Shown here: piece by piece, positions 1-7,757 of the stretch
Layout of the letters: every line of letters starts with the position of its first letter
How positions within the stretch are numbered: the first letter of the stretch is position 1
Assembly (NCBI GenBank): GCA_958443265.1
Contig: CAUCKA010000011.1
Location: 1 to 45,600, forward strand
Reading direction: 5' to 3'
Origin: an uncultured Collinsella sp.
Lineage (GTDB): Bacteria > Actinomycetota > Coriobacteriia > Coriobacteriales > Coriobacteriaceae
DNA length: 45,600 bases
Notes under the pieces: generated by a model
What the model was told of the DNA's origin: nothing
Seen by the model: only the letters and a program-made list of their open reading frames with translations
Databases searched by the model: none
Program-made: the position numbers and the translations under genes

Positions 1-24
1 CGTGGGAGGCCAGGGCGCCGCTGA
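1..24 (+). CDS. Possible 3' end of an upstream gene
   Basis: The first seven codons of frame 1 read RGRPGRR and end in TGA at 22-24. A strong terminator follows 36 bases later, as expected at the end of a transcription unit. In Mycobacterium rpsA lies directly upstream of coaE, so an rpsA tail is possible by synteny. The fragment is too short to identify, and the frame is not proven. Confidence 0.25.
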   Translation, partial: RGRPGRR

Positions 25-60
25 CCGGTGGACGGCACCGAGCCGTCATCGAACTGAGAA

Positions 61-89
61 GGGGGAGGCCTCGCGGCCTCCCCCTTTTT
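61..89 (+). terminator. Strong intrinsic terminator upstream of coaE
   Basis: GGGGGAGGCC (61-70) and GGCCTCCCCC (75-84) form a perfect 10 bp stem around a TCGC loop, followed by TTTTT. It ends the transcription unit to the left of the window. Confidence 0.9.
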
Positions 90-156
90 GCGTTATATAC
101 ATGTTGTGCTTTGGGACCTAGCTCCCCCGTATGCGCTCTTACTGTTTGGCTGTATT

Positions 157-187
157 TTGAGTCCTTCTAGTGTATTTGAGCGATAAT
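157..187 (+). promoter_or_regulatory. Weak candidate promoter for coaE
   Basis: A TTGAGT hexamer (157-162) and GATAAT (182-187) are separated by 19 bases, about 28 bases before the coaE start. The spacing is longer than ideal, so this is only a candidate. A promoter is expected somewhere between the terminator at 61-89 and coaE. Confidence 0.25.
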
Positions 188-215
188 TACTCGCATTGGC
201 GTTAGGGAGGGCTTG

Positions 216-857
216 ATGTTTACCGTATTTGTCTTGGGCAATATTGCTTCGGGTAAGTCGACTGCCTGCCGCTATTTCGAATCTCGTGGCGCTATGCTTA
301 TCGATCTGGATGAGCTTGCAAAATCGCTGTATGTGCCGGGCTCTGATATCGTCAATGCTCTCGCGGATGAATTCGGTTGGGACATTTTGGATGAGGAAGG
401 CGGCATTCGCCGCAGTATCCTCGCTTCTCGAGCTTTCGCTTCTCCTGATTCGGTTGCACGGCTCAATGGCATCGTGCATCCCGTTCTGATTGAACAGCTT
501 TCGCTTAGGATTCTCGATCCGGTTTGTTGTACGGTTTCATCTCCCCGTTATCCCTTTGCGGTGGTCGAGGTTTCTGCTCCGACTGGTTTTGAGGATGCAT
601 TTGGCTTGGCTGATGAAATTCTGGTCATTAGCGCCCCTTTGTCAGTTCGTCGCGAGCGCGCTATTCAACGTGGCATGGAGCCATCTGATTTCGATGCCCG
701 TTCTGCTTGCCAGCCCGATGAGTCTGCGCTGTGCAATCTCGCTACAACGGTGATTGATAATTCGGCAGCCGATAATTCGCTCTTTGAGCAGCTTGACTCA
801 TGGCTTGCATGCCACGGGTTTATAGATACTCCGGATAAGGAGGAGGCCGATGCCTAA
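216..857 (+). CDS. coaE: Dephospho-CoA kinase
   Basis: CoaE catalyses the last step of coenzyme A synthesis, ATP-dependent phosphorylation of the ribose 3'-OH of dephospho-CoA, in the cytoplasm. The 213-residue product has the usual family length. A P-loop GNIASGKST lies at about residues 8-16, followed by the typical LIDLDELA segment and the HPVL motif near residue 90. ATG 216 is preferred over TTG 213 because GGGAGG (205-210) then sits five bases upstream. The gene overlaps the next one by eight bases (ATGCCTAA), which suggests translational coupling. In Mycobacterium coaE also lies close to uvrB, which supports the assignment. Confidence 0.92.
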   Translation: MFTVFVLGNIASGKSTACRYFESRGAMLIDLDELAKSLYVPGSDIVNALADEFGWDILDEEGGIRRSILASRAFASPDSVARLNGIVHPVLIEQLSLRILDPVCCTVSSPRYPFAVVEVSAPTGFEDAFGLADEILVISAPLSVRRERAIQRGMEPSDFDARSACQPDESALCNLATTVIDNSAADNSLFEQLDSWLACHGFIDTPDKEEADA

Positions 858-1431
858 GGCACGTTTCTTTACGTGGTATCGCGTGGCGCCACTTGCCGTT
901 GTGTTCGTCTTCGGCCTTATTTCGCTCGTCTACTCGTGTGCCCCTGCCGCTTTCTTTAAGCCGCTGTATCCGATTGACTACGAGGCGTATGTAAAGCAAT
1001 CCAGTATTTCGCATAATCTGGATCCGTATCTGGTGTGCGCTGTCATTAAGTCGGAATCGAATTGGGACCCCGAGGCCGAGTCGAATCAGGGTGCTCAGGG
1101 ATTGATGCAGCTGATGCCCGAGACTGCCCAGGATATGATCGCCAAGGGCCTTGTCGACGGAGGGGAGTATTCGGCCGACAATCTTAACGATCCGGCTACG
1201 AATATCGAGTTTGGCTGCGCATACCTCTCGTATCTTCTCGCCTATTTCAACGGGTCGACGGATAGTGCCATCGCCGCCTATAACGCCGGTATGGGCAATG
1301 TCGACGGATGGGCGCAGCAGAACACGTCACTCCATAATGCGATTACCTTCCCTGAAACTCAGGCTTATCTGATTCGCGTCAATAATGCCTGGGTTCGATA
1401 TAAGACTCTCTATCCCGATCGGTTCGTATAG
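850..1431 (+). CDS. Membrane-anchored lytic transglycosylase (SLT domain)
   Basis: Lytic transglycosylases cleave the MurNAc-GlcNAc bond of peptidoglycan and leave 1,6-anhydroMurNAc. Residues about 10-32 form one hydrophobic segment, so the protein is probably anchored with the catalytic domain outside the cell. The SLT domain covers about residues 45-180. It shows the catalytic glutamate in KSESNWDP, then GAQGLMQLMPETA and the substrate-groove AYNAGMGNV motif, all typical of family 1 enzymes. At 193 residues it is a minimal single-domain form. The start overlaps the coaE stop by eight bases, with GGAGG (842-846) just upstream. It probably belongs to the coaE-uvrB transcription unit. Confidence 0.88.
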   Translation: MPKARFFTWYRVAPLAVVFVFGLISLVYSCAPAAFFKPLYPIDYEAYVKQSSISHNLDPYLVCAVIKSESNWDPEAESNQGAQGLMQLMPETAQDMIAKGLVDGGEYSADNLNDPATNIEFGCAYLSYLLAYFNGSTDSAIAAYNAGMGNVDGWAQQNTSLHNAITFPETQAYLIRVNNAWVRYKTLYPDRFV

Positions 1432-1482
1432 GACTAAGCCCACCGCCCGCGTAGACTGCAGATGTATGAGTTAGGAGTATCC

Positions 1483-3723
1483 ATGGCGGAATTTGAAGTA
1501 GAACGCGTTGGTGGTGAACTTAAGCGCTTTGGCGTTGAGGGCGCTGATGTGCCGTTTAAGGTCGTGTCTCCATACGAGCCCGCTGGTTCCCAGCCTAAGG
1601 CCATTGAGTCACTTGTGCGGGGCGTGAGGGACGGAGACCGCTATCAGGTTTTGCTGGGTGTGACTGGTTCGGGTAAGACTTTTACGATGGCCAAGACTAT
1701 TGAGGCCCTGGGGAAACCGACGCTGGTCATGGCTCCCAATAAAACGCTTGCCGCTCAGCTCGCAAGCGAGCTCAAAGAGTTCTTTCCCAATAACGCTGTG
1801 GTCTACTTCGTCTCGTACTACGACTACTATCAGCCCGAGGCGTATGTGCCGCAAAGCGATACATATATCGAGAAAGACTCCTCGATTAACGAAGAGGTCG
1901 AGATGCTGCGTCATCAGGCGACCGCGTCACTGCTCTCTCGACGTGATGTGATCGTTGTCGCATCGGTCTCGTGTATCTATGGCATTGGCTCTCCTGAGGA
2001 CTATGCGGGTCTGGCTCCAAACGTCGACAAGAAGGTGCCGCTCGAGCGCGATGACTTTATCCATGCACTTATCGACATTCAATATGATCGCAATGACTAT
2101 GACCTGGCACGTGGCACGTTCCGCGTGCGCGGCGATGTTGTTGACGTGTATCCGCCTTATGCCGAGCATCCGTTGCGGTTTGAGTTCTTTGGCGACGAGG
2201 TCGAGCTGATTGCCGAGATCGATGAGGTCACCGGTGAGATGCTTCGTGAGTACGAGGCCATTCCCGTATGGCCGGCATCGCACTACGTGACCGAGAAGCC
2301 GAAGGTCAAGGCGGCTCTGAAATCGATCAGCGAAGAGTGCGAGAAGCGCGTGGCGGAGCTCAAGGCGACCGACAAGTTGCTCGAGGCGCAGCGTCTGCAG
2401 CAGCGTACCGATTATGATCTTGAGATGCTCGAGACGATGGGCTTTTGCAACGGCATCGAGAACTACTCGCGTCATCTGGACGGTCGCAAGCCGGGTGAGC
2501 CGCCGTTTACCCTAATCGATTACTTTTCCAAGGATATGCTCTGCATCATCGATGAGAGCCATGTGACGGTGCCGCAGATTCGCGGCATGCACGAAGGTGA
2601 CCGCTCGCGTAAGGTGACGCTGGTGGAACATGGTTTTCGCCTGCCCTCGGCGCTCGATAACCGCCCGCTTCGTTTCGATGAGTTTGAAGCAAGGATACCC
2701 CAGTTTATCTATGTTTCGGCCACGCCGGGCGACTACGAGCTGCGGGTGAGCCAAAACGACGTGGAGCAGATTATTCGTCCGACCGGCCTTCTCGACCCCA
2801 AGATTGACGTGCGTCCAGTTCGCGGCCAGATTGACGATCTTGAGGACGAGATTCGCGAGCGCGTTGCCCGCAAGGAGCGCGTGCTGGTGACCACGTTGAC
2901 CAAGCGCATGGCCGAGGACCTGACCGACCATCTGCTCGACGTGGGCATTAAGGTCAATTACATGCACTCTGATACGGCGACAATGGACCGTGTCGAGATC
3001 CTGCGAACGCTGCGCGAGGGCAAGATCGATGTTCTCGTTGGCATCAACCTGCTTCGCGAGGGCTTGGATCTTCCCGAGGTCTCACTGGTGGCAATTCTCG
3101 ATGCCGATAAGGAAGGCTTCTTGCGCAACCGTCGTTCGCTGATTCAGACGATTGGCCGTGCGGCCCGTAACGCCGATGGCGAAGTCATCATGTATGCAGA
3201 CGTTGTGACCGATTCGATGAAAGAGGCCATCGAGGAGACACAGCGCCGTCGCGAGATTCAGATGGCATATAACGAAGAACATGGCATTGTGCCCAAGACA
3301 GTGCGCAAGGCCATCAACGACATCTCAAGTTTTATTGCCGAGGCCGAAAAAACTGTGGGCTCCAAGGGACGCTCGAAGGGCGACTCTCTTGGCCATGGCG
3401 CATTCTATACGCCCGATGAGTCGGGCGAGGGCGGTGTGCCGGAAACGGTGGCGCCCGAGCAGACACTTGCGGAGCAGTTGGAAGAACTGCCGCATGACGA
3501 GCTTGTGCGGATCGTCGAAACCATGGAAGAGGATATGCGTAACGCTTCCGCCGCTATGGACTTTGAGGAGGCGGCGCGCCTGCGCGATGCTGTCGTTCAG
3601 ATTCGGGCGATGCTCGAGGGTGCGTCTGAGGACGAGACGATCGAGCGCTTACGCTCGCAGGCCCGCAAGGGTTCCACGTTCGCATCGGGCAGAAAACGCC
3701 AGGGTGCACGGTTTAAGAAATAG
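1483..3723 (+). CDS. uvrB: UvrABC system protein B (excinuclease helicase subunit)
   Basis: UvrB verifies DNA damage after loading by UvrA and positions UvrC for dual incision. The 746-residue protein shows the Walker A GVTGSGKT (about residue 57), the beta-hairpin region YYDYYQPEAYVP that clamps DNA, the DESH helicase box, the motif V/VI region ending QTIGRAARN, and a C-terminal UVR domain (about residues 690-725) that contacts UvrC. ATG 1483 was chosen because TTAGGAG (1471-1477) lies just upstream; an in-frame ATG at 1462 has no good ribosome binding site. An acidic linker of about 50 residues precedes the UVR domain. Its partners uvrA and uvrC lie downstream in this window. Confidence 0.97.
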   Translation: MAEFEVERVGGELKRFGVEGADVPFKVVSPYEPAGSQPKAIESLVRGVRDGDRYQVLLGVTGSGKTFTMAKTIEALGKPTLVMAPNKTLAAQLASELKEFFPNNAVVYFVSYYDYYQPEAYVPQSDTYIEKDSSINEEVEMLRHQATASLLSRRDVIVVASVSCIYGIGSPEDYAGLAPNVDKKVPLERDDFIHALIDIQYDRNDYDLARGTFRVRGDVVDVYPPYAEHPLRFEFFGDEVELIAEIDEVTGEMLREYEAIPVWPASHYVTEKPKVKAALKSISEECEKRVAELKATDKLLEAQRLQQRTDYDLEMLETMGFCNGIENYSRHLDGRKPGEPPFTLIDYFSKDMLCIIDESHVTVPQIRGMHEGDRSRKVTLVEHGFRLPSALDNRPLRFDEFEARIPQFIYVSATPGDYELRVSQNDVEQIIRPTGLLDPKIDVRPVRGQIDDLEDEIRERVARKERVLVTTLTKRMAEDLTDHLLDVGIKVNYMHSDTATMDRVEILRTLREGKIDVLVGINLLREGLDLPEVSLVAILDADKEGFLRNRRSLIQTIGRAARNADGEVIMYADVVTDSMKEAIEETQRRREIQMAYNEEHGIVPKTVRKAINDISSFIAEAEKTVGSKGRSKGDSLGHGAFYTPDESGEGGVPETVAPEQTLAEQLEELPHDELVRIVETMEEDMRNASAAMDFEEAARLRDAVVQIRAMLEGASEDETIERLRSQARKGSTFASGRKRQGARFKK

Positions 3724-3730
3724 CGAACAA

Positions 3731-3758
3731 GCCCCGAGTTCCCTGTGGAGCTCGGGGC
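3731..3758. terminator. Hairpin between convergent genes
   Basis: GCCCCGAG (3731-3738) pairs with CTCGGGGC (3751-3758), with TCC/GGA extending the stem inside. It lies between the ends of uvrB (+) and the flavoprotein gene (-), so it could serve both. The T-tract on the plus side (ATGTCTTTT) is weak. Confidence 0.6.
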
Positions 3759-3788
3759 CTATGTCTTTTGCGCGCTGGAATTTGTGCG

Positions 3789-5429
3789 TTAGAGGTCTGC
3801 GATCAGGGCTTCAGCACAACGGATGCCGTCGGTGGCCGCGCTCATGATGCCGCCGGCATATCCAGCTCCCTCACCACAAGGGTAGAGGCCCGGGGTCGAC
3901 ACGGCATGGCACGTTCGGTCTCGGGTGACAGTGACCGGTGAGCTCGAACGAGTCTCCACGCCGGTAAGAACGGCATCGGGACGGTCGTAGCCTCGTAGCT
4001 TTTTTCCGAGTAGGGGAAGTCCCAGGCGGAGCGACTCGACGATATGCTGCGGTAGGGCTTCGTCAATTGCCGTCCAGGTCACACCGAGCGGATAGGTGGG
4101 CTTTACCTTTCCGGGCGCCTTGCTTGCGCGTCCTGCGAGGAAATCTCCGACGAGTTGTGCCGGTGCGTTCCAGTTGGAACCGCCCAGGCGATAGGCGGCC
4201 GCCTCGCAGGCACGCTGGAGCTCGATGCCGGCGAGCGGGTCATCGTTGGGAAGGTCCTCAGGCGTGACGTTAACGAGCAGGGCGGCATTTGCGTTGCGTC
4301 CGTCGCGGGCATTGAGACTGGCCCCGTTGACGCACAGATGGCACGGTTCTGAAGAGGCGGCAACAACCTGTCCGCCGGGGCACATGCAAAACGAGAACAC
4401 GCTGCGGCCGTTGGGAAGATGGGCAACAAGTTTGTAGGGGGCCGCCCCGAGCGCTGGATGTCCCGCCGAGGCTCCATATTGGGCTCTGTCGATGTCGCGT
4501 TGCGGATGCTCGATGCGAACGCCCATGGCAAAGGTCTTTTGTGCGAGGGCCACGTTGTGGTCCTTAAGGAGCTCAAAAATATCGCGAGCAGAATGCCCGC
4601 AGGCGAGGATGAGGTGCCTTGTCTCGATTGGCTCGTAAGTGGCGTCTTGGGACGATTGGACATCAATACCGGTGATGGCGCCAGACGCGTCGGTGCGAAT
4701 GTCGACGAGCTTCGTTCGATAACGGACGACACCTCCGAGCTGCTCGATGCGCTGGGATATAGCGGTGACAACCTTGGGAAGGATGTCGGAGCCAATGTGC
4801 GGCTTGGCATCCCACAGAATATCGCGGGGCGCACCCGCCTCGACGAAGGTTTCGAGGATAAGGCGATGGACGGGATTTTTTGTTCCCGTATTGAGCTTGC
4901 CGTCCGAGAAGGTCCCTGCGCCGCCCAGACCAAACTGAATATTGCTCTCGGGGTCGAGGATGCGCTCCTTTAGAAAGAGGTCGATCGCCTGCGAGCGGCG
5001 AAATGCCGGGTCGCCGCGCTCGATAAGCAAGGGCTTAAGACCTGCTTCGGCGAGCGTGAGCGCAGCGAAAAGGCCGGCGCATCCGGCGCCGACAACGACG
5101 GGGCGTTCTTGAGGCGCGTCGGAGACGGGGGAGGGGAATGAAGGCCCATCGTCTTCTATCGCGCGTACGCGCGAGCGGTCACGCTCGGTAACGCTGTCGA
5201 CCGCTTCTCGCTCGAGGTGGGGACTAGTCAGCTCAACACGAAAGCTCAGGATAAAATGGACGTCTCGTTTTTTGCGAGCGTCGATTGACTTGCGGTGGAG
5301 CTCGATGGACTTGATCTCGGAGTCCTTGCAACGTAAGACGCGCTTGGCGACTCGCTTGCCAACAATGAGGCAGGCATTTTCATCGCCGGCTTCATCGAGC
5401 GACGCGTTGACTTGGGTGATTTCGATCAT
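3789..5429 (-). CDS. FAD-dependent oxidoreductase (COG2509-type flavoprotein)
   Basis: The 546-residue product resembles the uncharacterised FAD-dependent dehydrogenase family (COG2509). An N-terminal domain of about 100 residues precedes the dinucleotide-binding site VVGAGCAGLFAALTLAEAG. A second flavin motif comes next (IERGDPAFRRSQAIDLF, then FGLGGAGTFSDGKLNTG), and the C-terminal motif GLYPCGEGAGYAGGIMSAATDG contacts FAD. Substrate and electron partner are unknown. The start at 5429 was chosen because AAGGAG stands about six bases upstream; the longer upstream reading has no such site. It is separated from the next flavoprotein gene by about 80 bases with a hairpin. Confidence 0.8.
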   Translation of the reverse strand: MIEITQVNASLDEAGDENACLIVGKRVAKRVLRCKDSEIKSIELHRKSIDARKKRDVHFILSFRVELTSPHLEREAVDSVTERDRSRVRAIEDDGPSFPSPVSDAPQERPVVVGAGCAGLFAALTLAEAGLKPLLIERGDPAFRRSQAIDLFLKERILDPESNIQFGLGGAGTFSDGKLNTGTKNPVHRLILETFVEAGAPRDILWDAKPHIGSDILPKVVTAISQRIEQLGGVVRYRTKLVDIRTDASGAITGIDVQSSQDATYEPIETRHLILACGHSARDIFELLKDHNVALAQKTFAMGVRIEHPQRDIDRAQYGASAGHPALGAAPYKLVAHLPNGRSVFSFCMCPGGQVVAASSEPCHLCVNGASLNARDGRNANAALLVNVTPEDLPNDDPLAGIELQRACEAAAYRLGGSNWNAPAQLVGDFLAGRASKAPGKVKPTYPLGVTWTAIDEALPQHIVESLRLGLPLLGKKLRGYDRPDAVLTGVETRSSSPVTVTRDRTCHAVSTPGLYPCGEGAGYAGGIMSAATDGIRCAEALIADL

Positions 5430-5455
5430 CGAGGTCTCCTTAGAGGCAAGAAAGA

Positions 5456-5479
5456 GGCCGTCCGGTATCCCAGACGGCC
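5456..5479 (-). terminator. Hairpin between two flavoprotein genes
   Basis: Plus-strand GGCCGTC (5456-5462) and GACGGCC (5473-5479) form a 7 bp stem. On the minus strand it is followed by TCTTTCTT, so it could end transcription of the upstream flavoprotein gene. A perfect TATAAT on the minus strand (5499-5494) lies just upstream and could start a separate transcript for the gene ending at 3789. Confidence 0.5.
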
Positions 5480-5509
5480 CGAATGCGTTTTTGATTATAG
5501 ACTGCGCGG

Positions 5510-6781
5510 CTACAAGCTGCTTGCAGCGCGAATGCCCGAGAGCCAGGCCCACGCAAGGTTAAAGCCTCCGCAATCGGCGTCGATGTCGAGCGCTTCGCCG
5601 CAGACGTAAAGCGGGGCGTCGACAACGCTGCGCGCGCGTAGACTGGGTGTTGAGATGCTCTCGACAGATACGCCACCACGCGTGACCTGCGCCGAGCGCT
5701 CCTCGGCTGTTCCCTCGACGAGCAACTTAAAGTGCTTGAGGATCGAGACCAGGTGGATGACATCGTTGGAGCCTGGATGGCACTGCTCGAACGCTGTACA
5801 GACGACGCGGGAGAGTTGCGGGGCGAGCATGCCGTCGAGCCAACGGGGATCGCGGGGCGAAAAGCCGCCGAGCAGCTTAACGCGCCGGTTGAGCATATCG
5901 AGCAGCTCGTCTTTAGAGAGGTCGGGGAAAACGTCGAGCAGGATCGTATCGCCGCGCTGGATACGACGGGAGAGGTTGAAGACAGCGACGCCCGAGATGC
6001 CGAAGGCTCGAAACAGTACTTCACCGTCTTCGTGCCAGAGCTCACTATGGTTACGGGTGAGCGTCAAGCGGGCGCGGACGCGCAGACCATCCAACGTCTT
6101 GAGTGCCGCCCGATCGCCAACGACCGTTGCCGATACGGGGCAGAGGATGGGGCGCAGCGAAGTGAGGGGGAGGCTAAACGTATCGGCGATACCGGTGGGG
6201 TTGCCGCCCGTGGCGATAATTACGGTATGTGCCTGCAGGGCCTCGTTCTTGCGAGGGACATCGGCGAGCGCTTTCCGAAGCGAGCGGAGCTCCGATTTTC
6301 GGTCGTCGTGCTTTTTTGCCTTGAGCGCCCGCGCTGGACGGTCTATTTGGAGTGCCCAGCCTTCGGAAGCTTTGTGCGCCGAGGCAACGTTGGCTCCGCA
6401 GATTAAGGTGATACCTAGGCGGTCGCAAACGTTGAGAAGCGCGTCGCGCACCGATTCGGCGCGAAGGGAGCGCGGGTACAGCCGGCCTTCCTCGGAGGTT
6501 GTCATGATGCCCAGCGAGGAGAAGAAACCCATAAGCTCTTGTTCGGGCCGGGGGCCCATAACGGATTCAACGAATGCGGGGTGGTTATACCGCTGTGGAT
6601 CAATTGATTCGTTGGAGAGGTTGCAGCGGCCGTTGCCGGTCGCAAGGAGCTTAAGGCCGCAGGCGACATCGCGCTCAACGATGCAGACGCTTTTGCCAGC
6701 TCGTGCGGCCGTAATGGCGGCGGCGAGGCCTGAAGCCCCGCCGCCGATTACCAGGACGTCATAGAAGGCGCTCGCGTTCAC
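5510..6781 (-). CDS. BaiN/HI0933-family flavoprotein (NAD(P)/FAD-dependent oxidoreductase)
   Basis: The 423-residue protein matches the HI0933-like flavoprotein family, which includes BaiN of bile-acid 7-dehydroxylating clostridia and was once called aminoacetone oxidase. It starts with a classical Rossmann FAD site VIGGGASGLAAAITAARAG. Next comes the family signature KLLATGNGRCNLSN, the middle motif ATGGNP, and the C-terminal FAD contact LYVCGEALDIDADCGGFNLAWAW. The physiological substrate is unknown; membership alone does not show bile-acid activity. The start is GTG at 6781, directly abutting the TAA of the Mrp gene, so the two are probably translated as a coupled pair. Confidence 0.8.
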   Translation of the reverse strand: MNASAFYDVLVIGGGASGLAAAITAARAGKSVCIVERDVACGLKLLATGNGRCNLSNESIDPQRYNHPAFVESVMGPRPEQELMGFFSSLGIMTTSEEGRLYPRSLRAESVRDALLNVCDRLGITLICGANVASAHKASEGWALQIDRPARALKAKKHDDRKSELRSLRKALADVPRKNEALQAHTVIIATGGNPTGIADTFSLPLTSLRPILCPVSATVVGDRAALKTLDGLRVRARLTLTRNHSELWHEDGEVLFRAFGISGVAVFNLSRRIQRGDTILLDVFPDLSKDELLDMLNRRVKLLGGFSPRDPRWLDGMLAPQLSRVVCTAFEQCHPGSNDVIHLVSILKHFKLLVEGTAEERSAQVTRGGVSVESISTPSLRARSVVDAPLYVCGEALDIDADCGGFNLAWAWLSGIRAASSL

Positions 6782-7612
6782 TTAGGCCTCGTCGGTCTCG
6801 TGCGGGGTAATGGCCTCGACGGCAGAGACTGCCTTGGGCAACATGCCATCGGGCAGTGCGGTCTCGACCTCGCCCTTATCGCAGGCCTCGGCGAGTGCCG
6901 GATTAATGGGAAGCTGGCCCAAGATGTCGAGGTTATAGCGCTCTGCGACCTCGGGGAGCTTGCTCTTGCCAAAGACCTCGATCTTCTTGCCGCAGTCGGG
7001 ACACTCAATATAGCTCATGTTCTCGACAATGCCCAGAATGGAGACGTTCATCTTCTCGGCCATGTTGACCGCCTTGGCGACGATCATCGAGACCAGATCC
7101 TGCGGGCTCGTGACGATGACGATGCCGTCGACGGGCAGCGACTGGAAGACGGTGAGCGCGACGTCGCCTGTTCCCGGAGGCATGTCGACCAGCAGGTAGT
7201 CGATGGGGCCCCACGAGGTCTCGCTCCAGAACTGCCTAATGGCGCCTGCGATGACCGGACCGCGCCAAAGGACGGGGTCGGTCTCGTTTTGGAGCAGAAG
7301 GTTGGAGCTCATGACCTTGACGCCGTGCTCGGAGATTTCGGGCAGCATAAGGTTGCCAAGGGCATGGACGTGGCGTCCGCTCATACCGAACATCTTGGGG
7401 ATAGAGGGACCGGTGATGTCGGCATCGAGGACGCCGACCTTGTGGCCGTGACGGGCAAGCTCGGTGGCGATGGCACCGGTGACAAACGACTTGCCGACAC
7501 CGCCCTTGCCGGAAAGCACGGCGATGACGCGTTTGACCTCGGACAGCGTGTTCTCCTCAAATTGCGACGGCGACGTTTGTCCGCCGGCGGCCTGTGCGTG
7601 CTCGCAACCCAT
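6782..7612 (-). CDS. Mrp/ApbC-family Fe-S cluster carrier ATPase
   Basis: Mrp/ApbC/Nbp35 proteins are P-loop ATPases that bind and transfer Fe-S clusters to apo-proteins in the cytoplasm. The 276-residue product has the deviant Walker A SGKGGVGKS, the switch regions DADITGPSIP and DMPPGTGD, and the paired cysteines of ECPDCGKK that bind the bridging cluster in the dimer. The N terminus begins MGCEH. ATG 7612 is chosen because AAGGAG lies six bases upstream. The gene directly precedes a flavoprotein with zero spacing, which suggests a functional or at least regulatory link. Confidence 0.88.
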   Translation of the reverse strand: MGCEHAQAAGGQTSPSQFEENTLSEVKRVIAVLSGKGGVGKSFVTGAIATELARHGHKVGVLDADITGPSIPKMFGMSGRHVHALGNLMLPEISEHGVKVMSSNLLLQNETDPVLWRGPVIAGAIRQFWSETSWGPIDYLLVDMPPGTGDVALTVFQSLPVDGIVIVTSPQDLVSMIVAKAVNMAEKMNVSILGIVENMSYIECPDCGKKIEVFGKSKLPEVAERYNLDILGQLPINPALAEACDKGEVETALPDGMLPKAVSAVEAITPHETDEA

Positions 7613-7668
7613 GTATGACTCCTTTGTATATGTTGGGGCCGGGGCCCCGTGATGTGACACGAGCGTCA

Positions 7669-7674
7669 TTGTAC
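7669..7674 (-). promoter_or_regulatory. Candidate -10 element for the mrp gene
   Basis: The minus strand reads GGGTACAATGAC, with TACAAT about 57 bases before the start. No convincing -35 hexamer is present at 17 bases. The leader between this site and the start contains a GC-rich self-complementary CGGGGCCCCG. Confidence 0.3.
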
Positions 7675-7757
7675 CCTCGTTTGCGAGCGGGATTCATTTG
7701 CGATGCATTTGGGCCGAGCGTGCTTGCAATACGATGGGTCCAAGCGAATGGGCGGGC

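Noticed and set aside
5510..6781. Direct assignment of the flavoprotein as a bile-acid enzyme
   Set aside because: Membership in the BaiN/HI0933 family is broad, and no other bai genes lie nearby.
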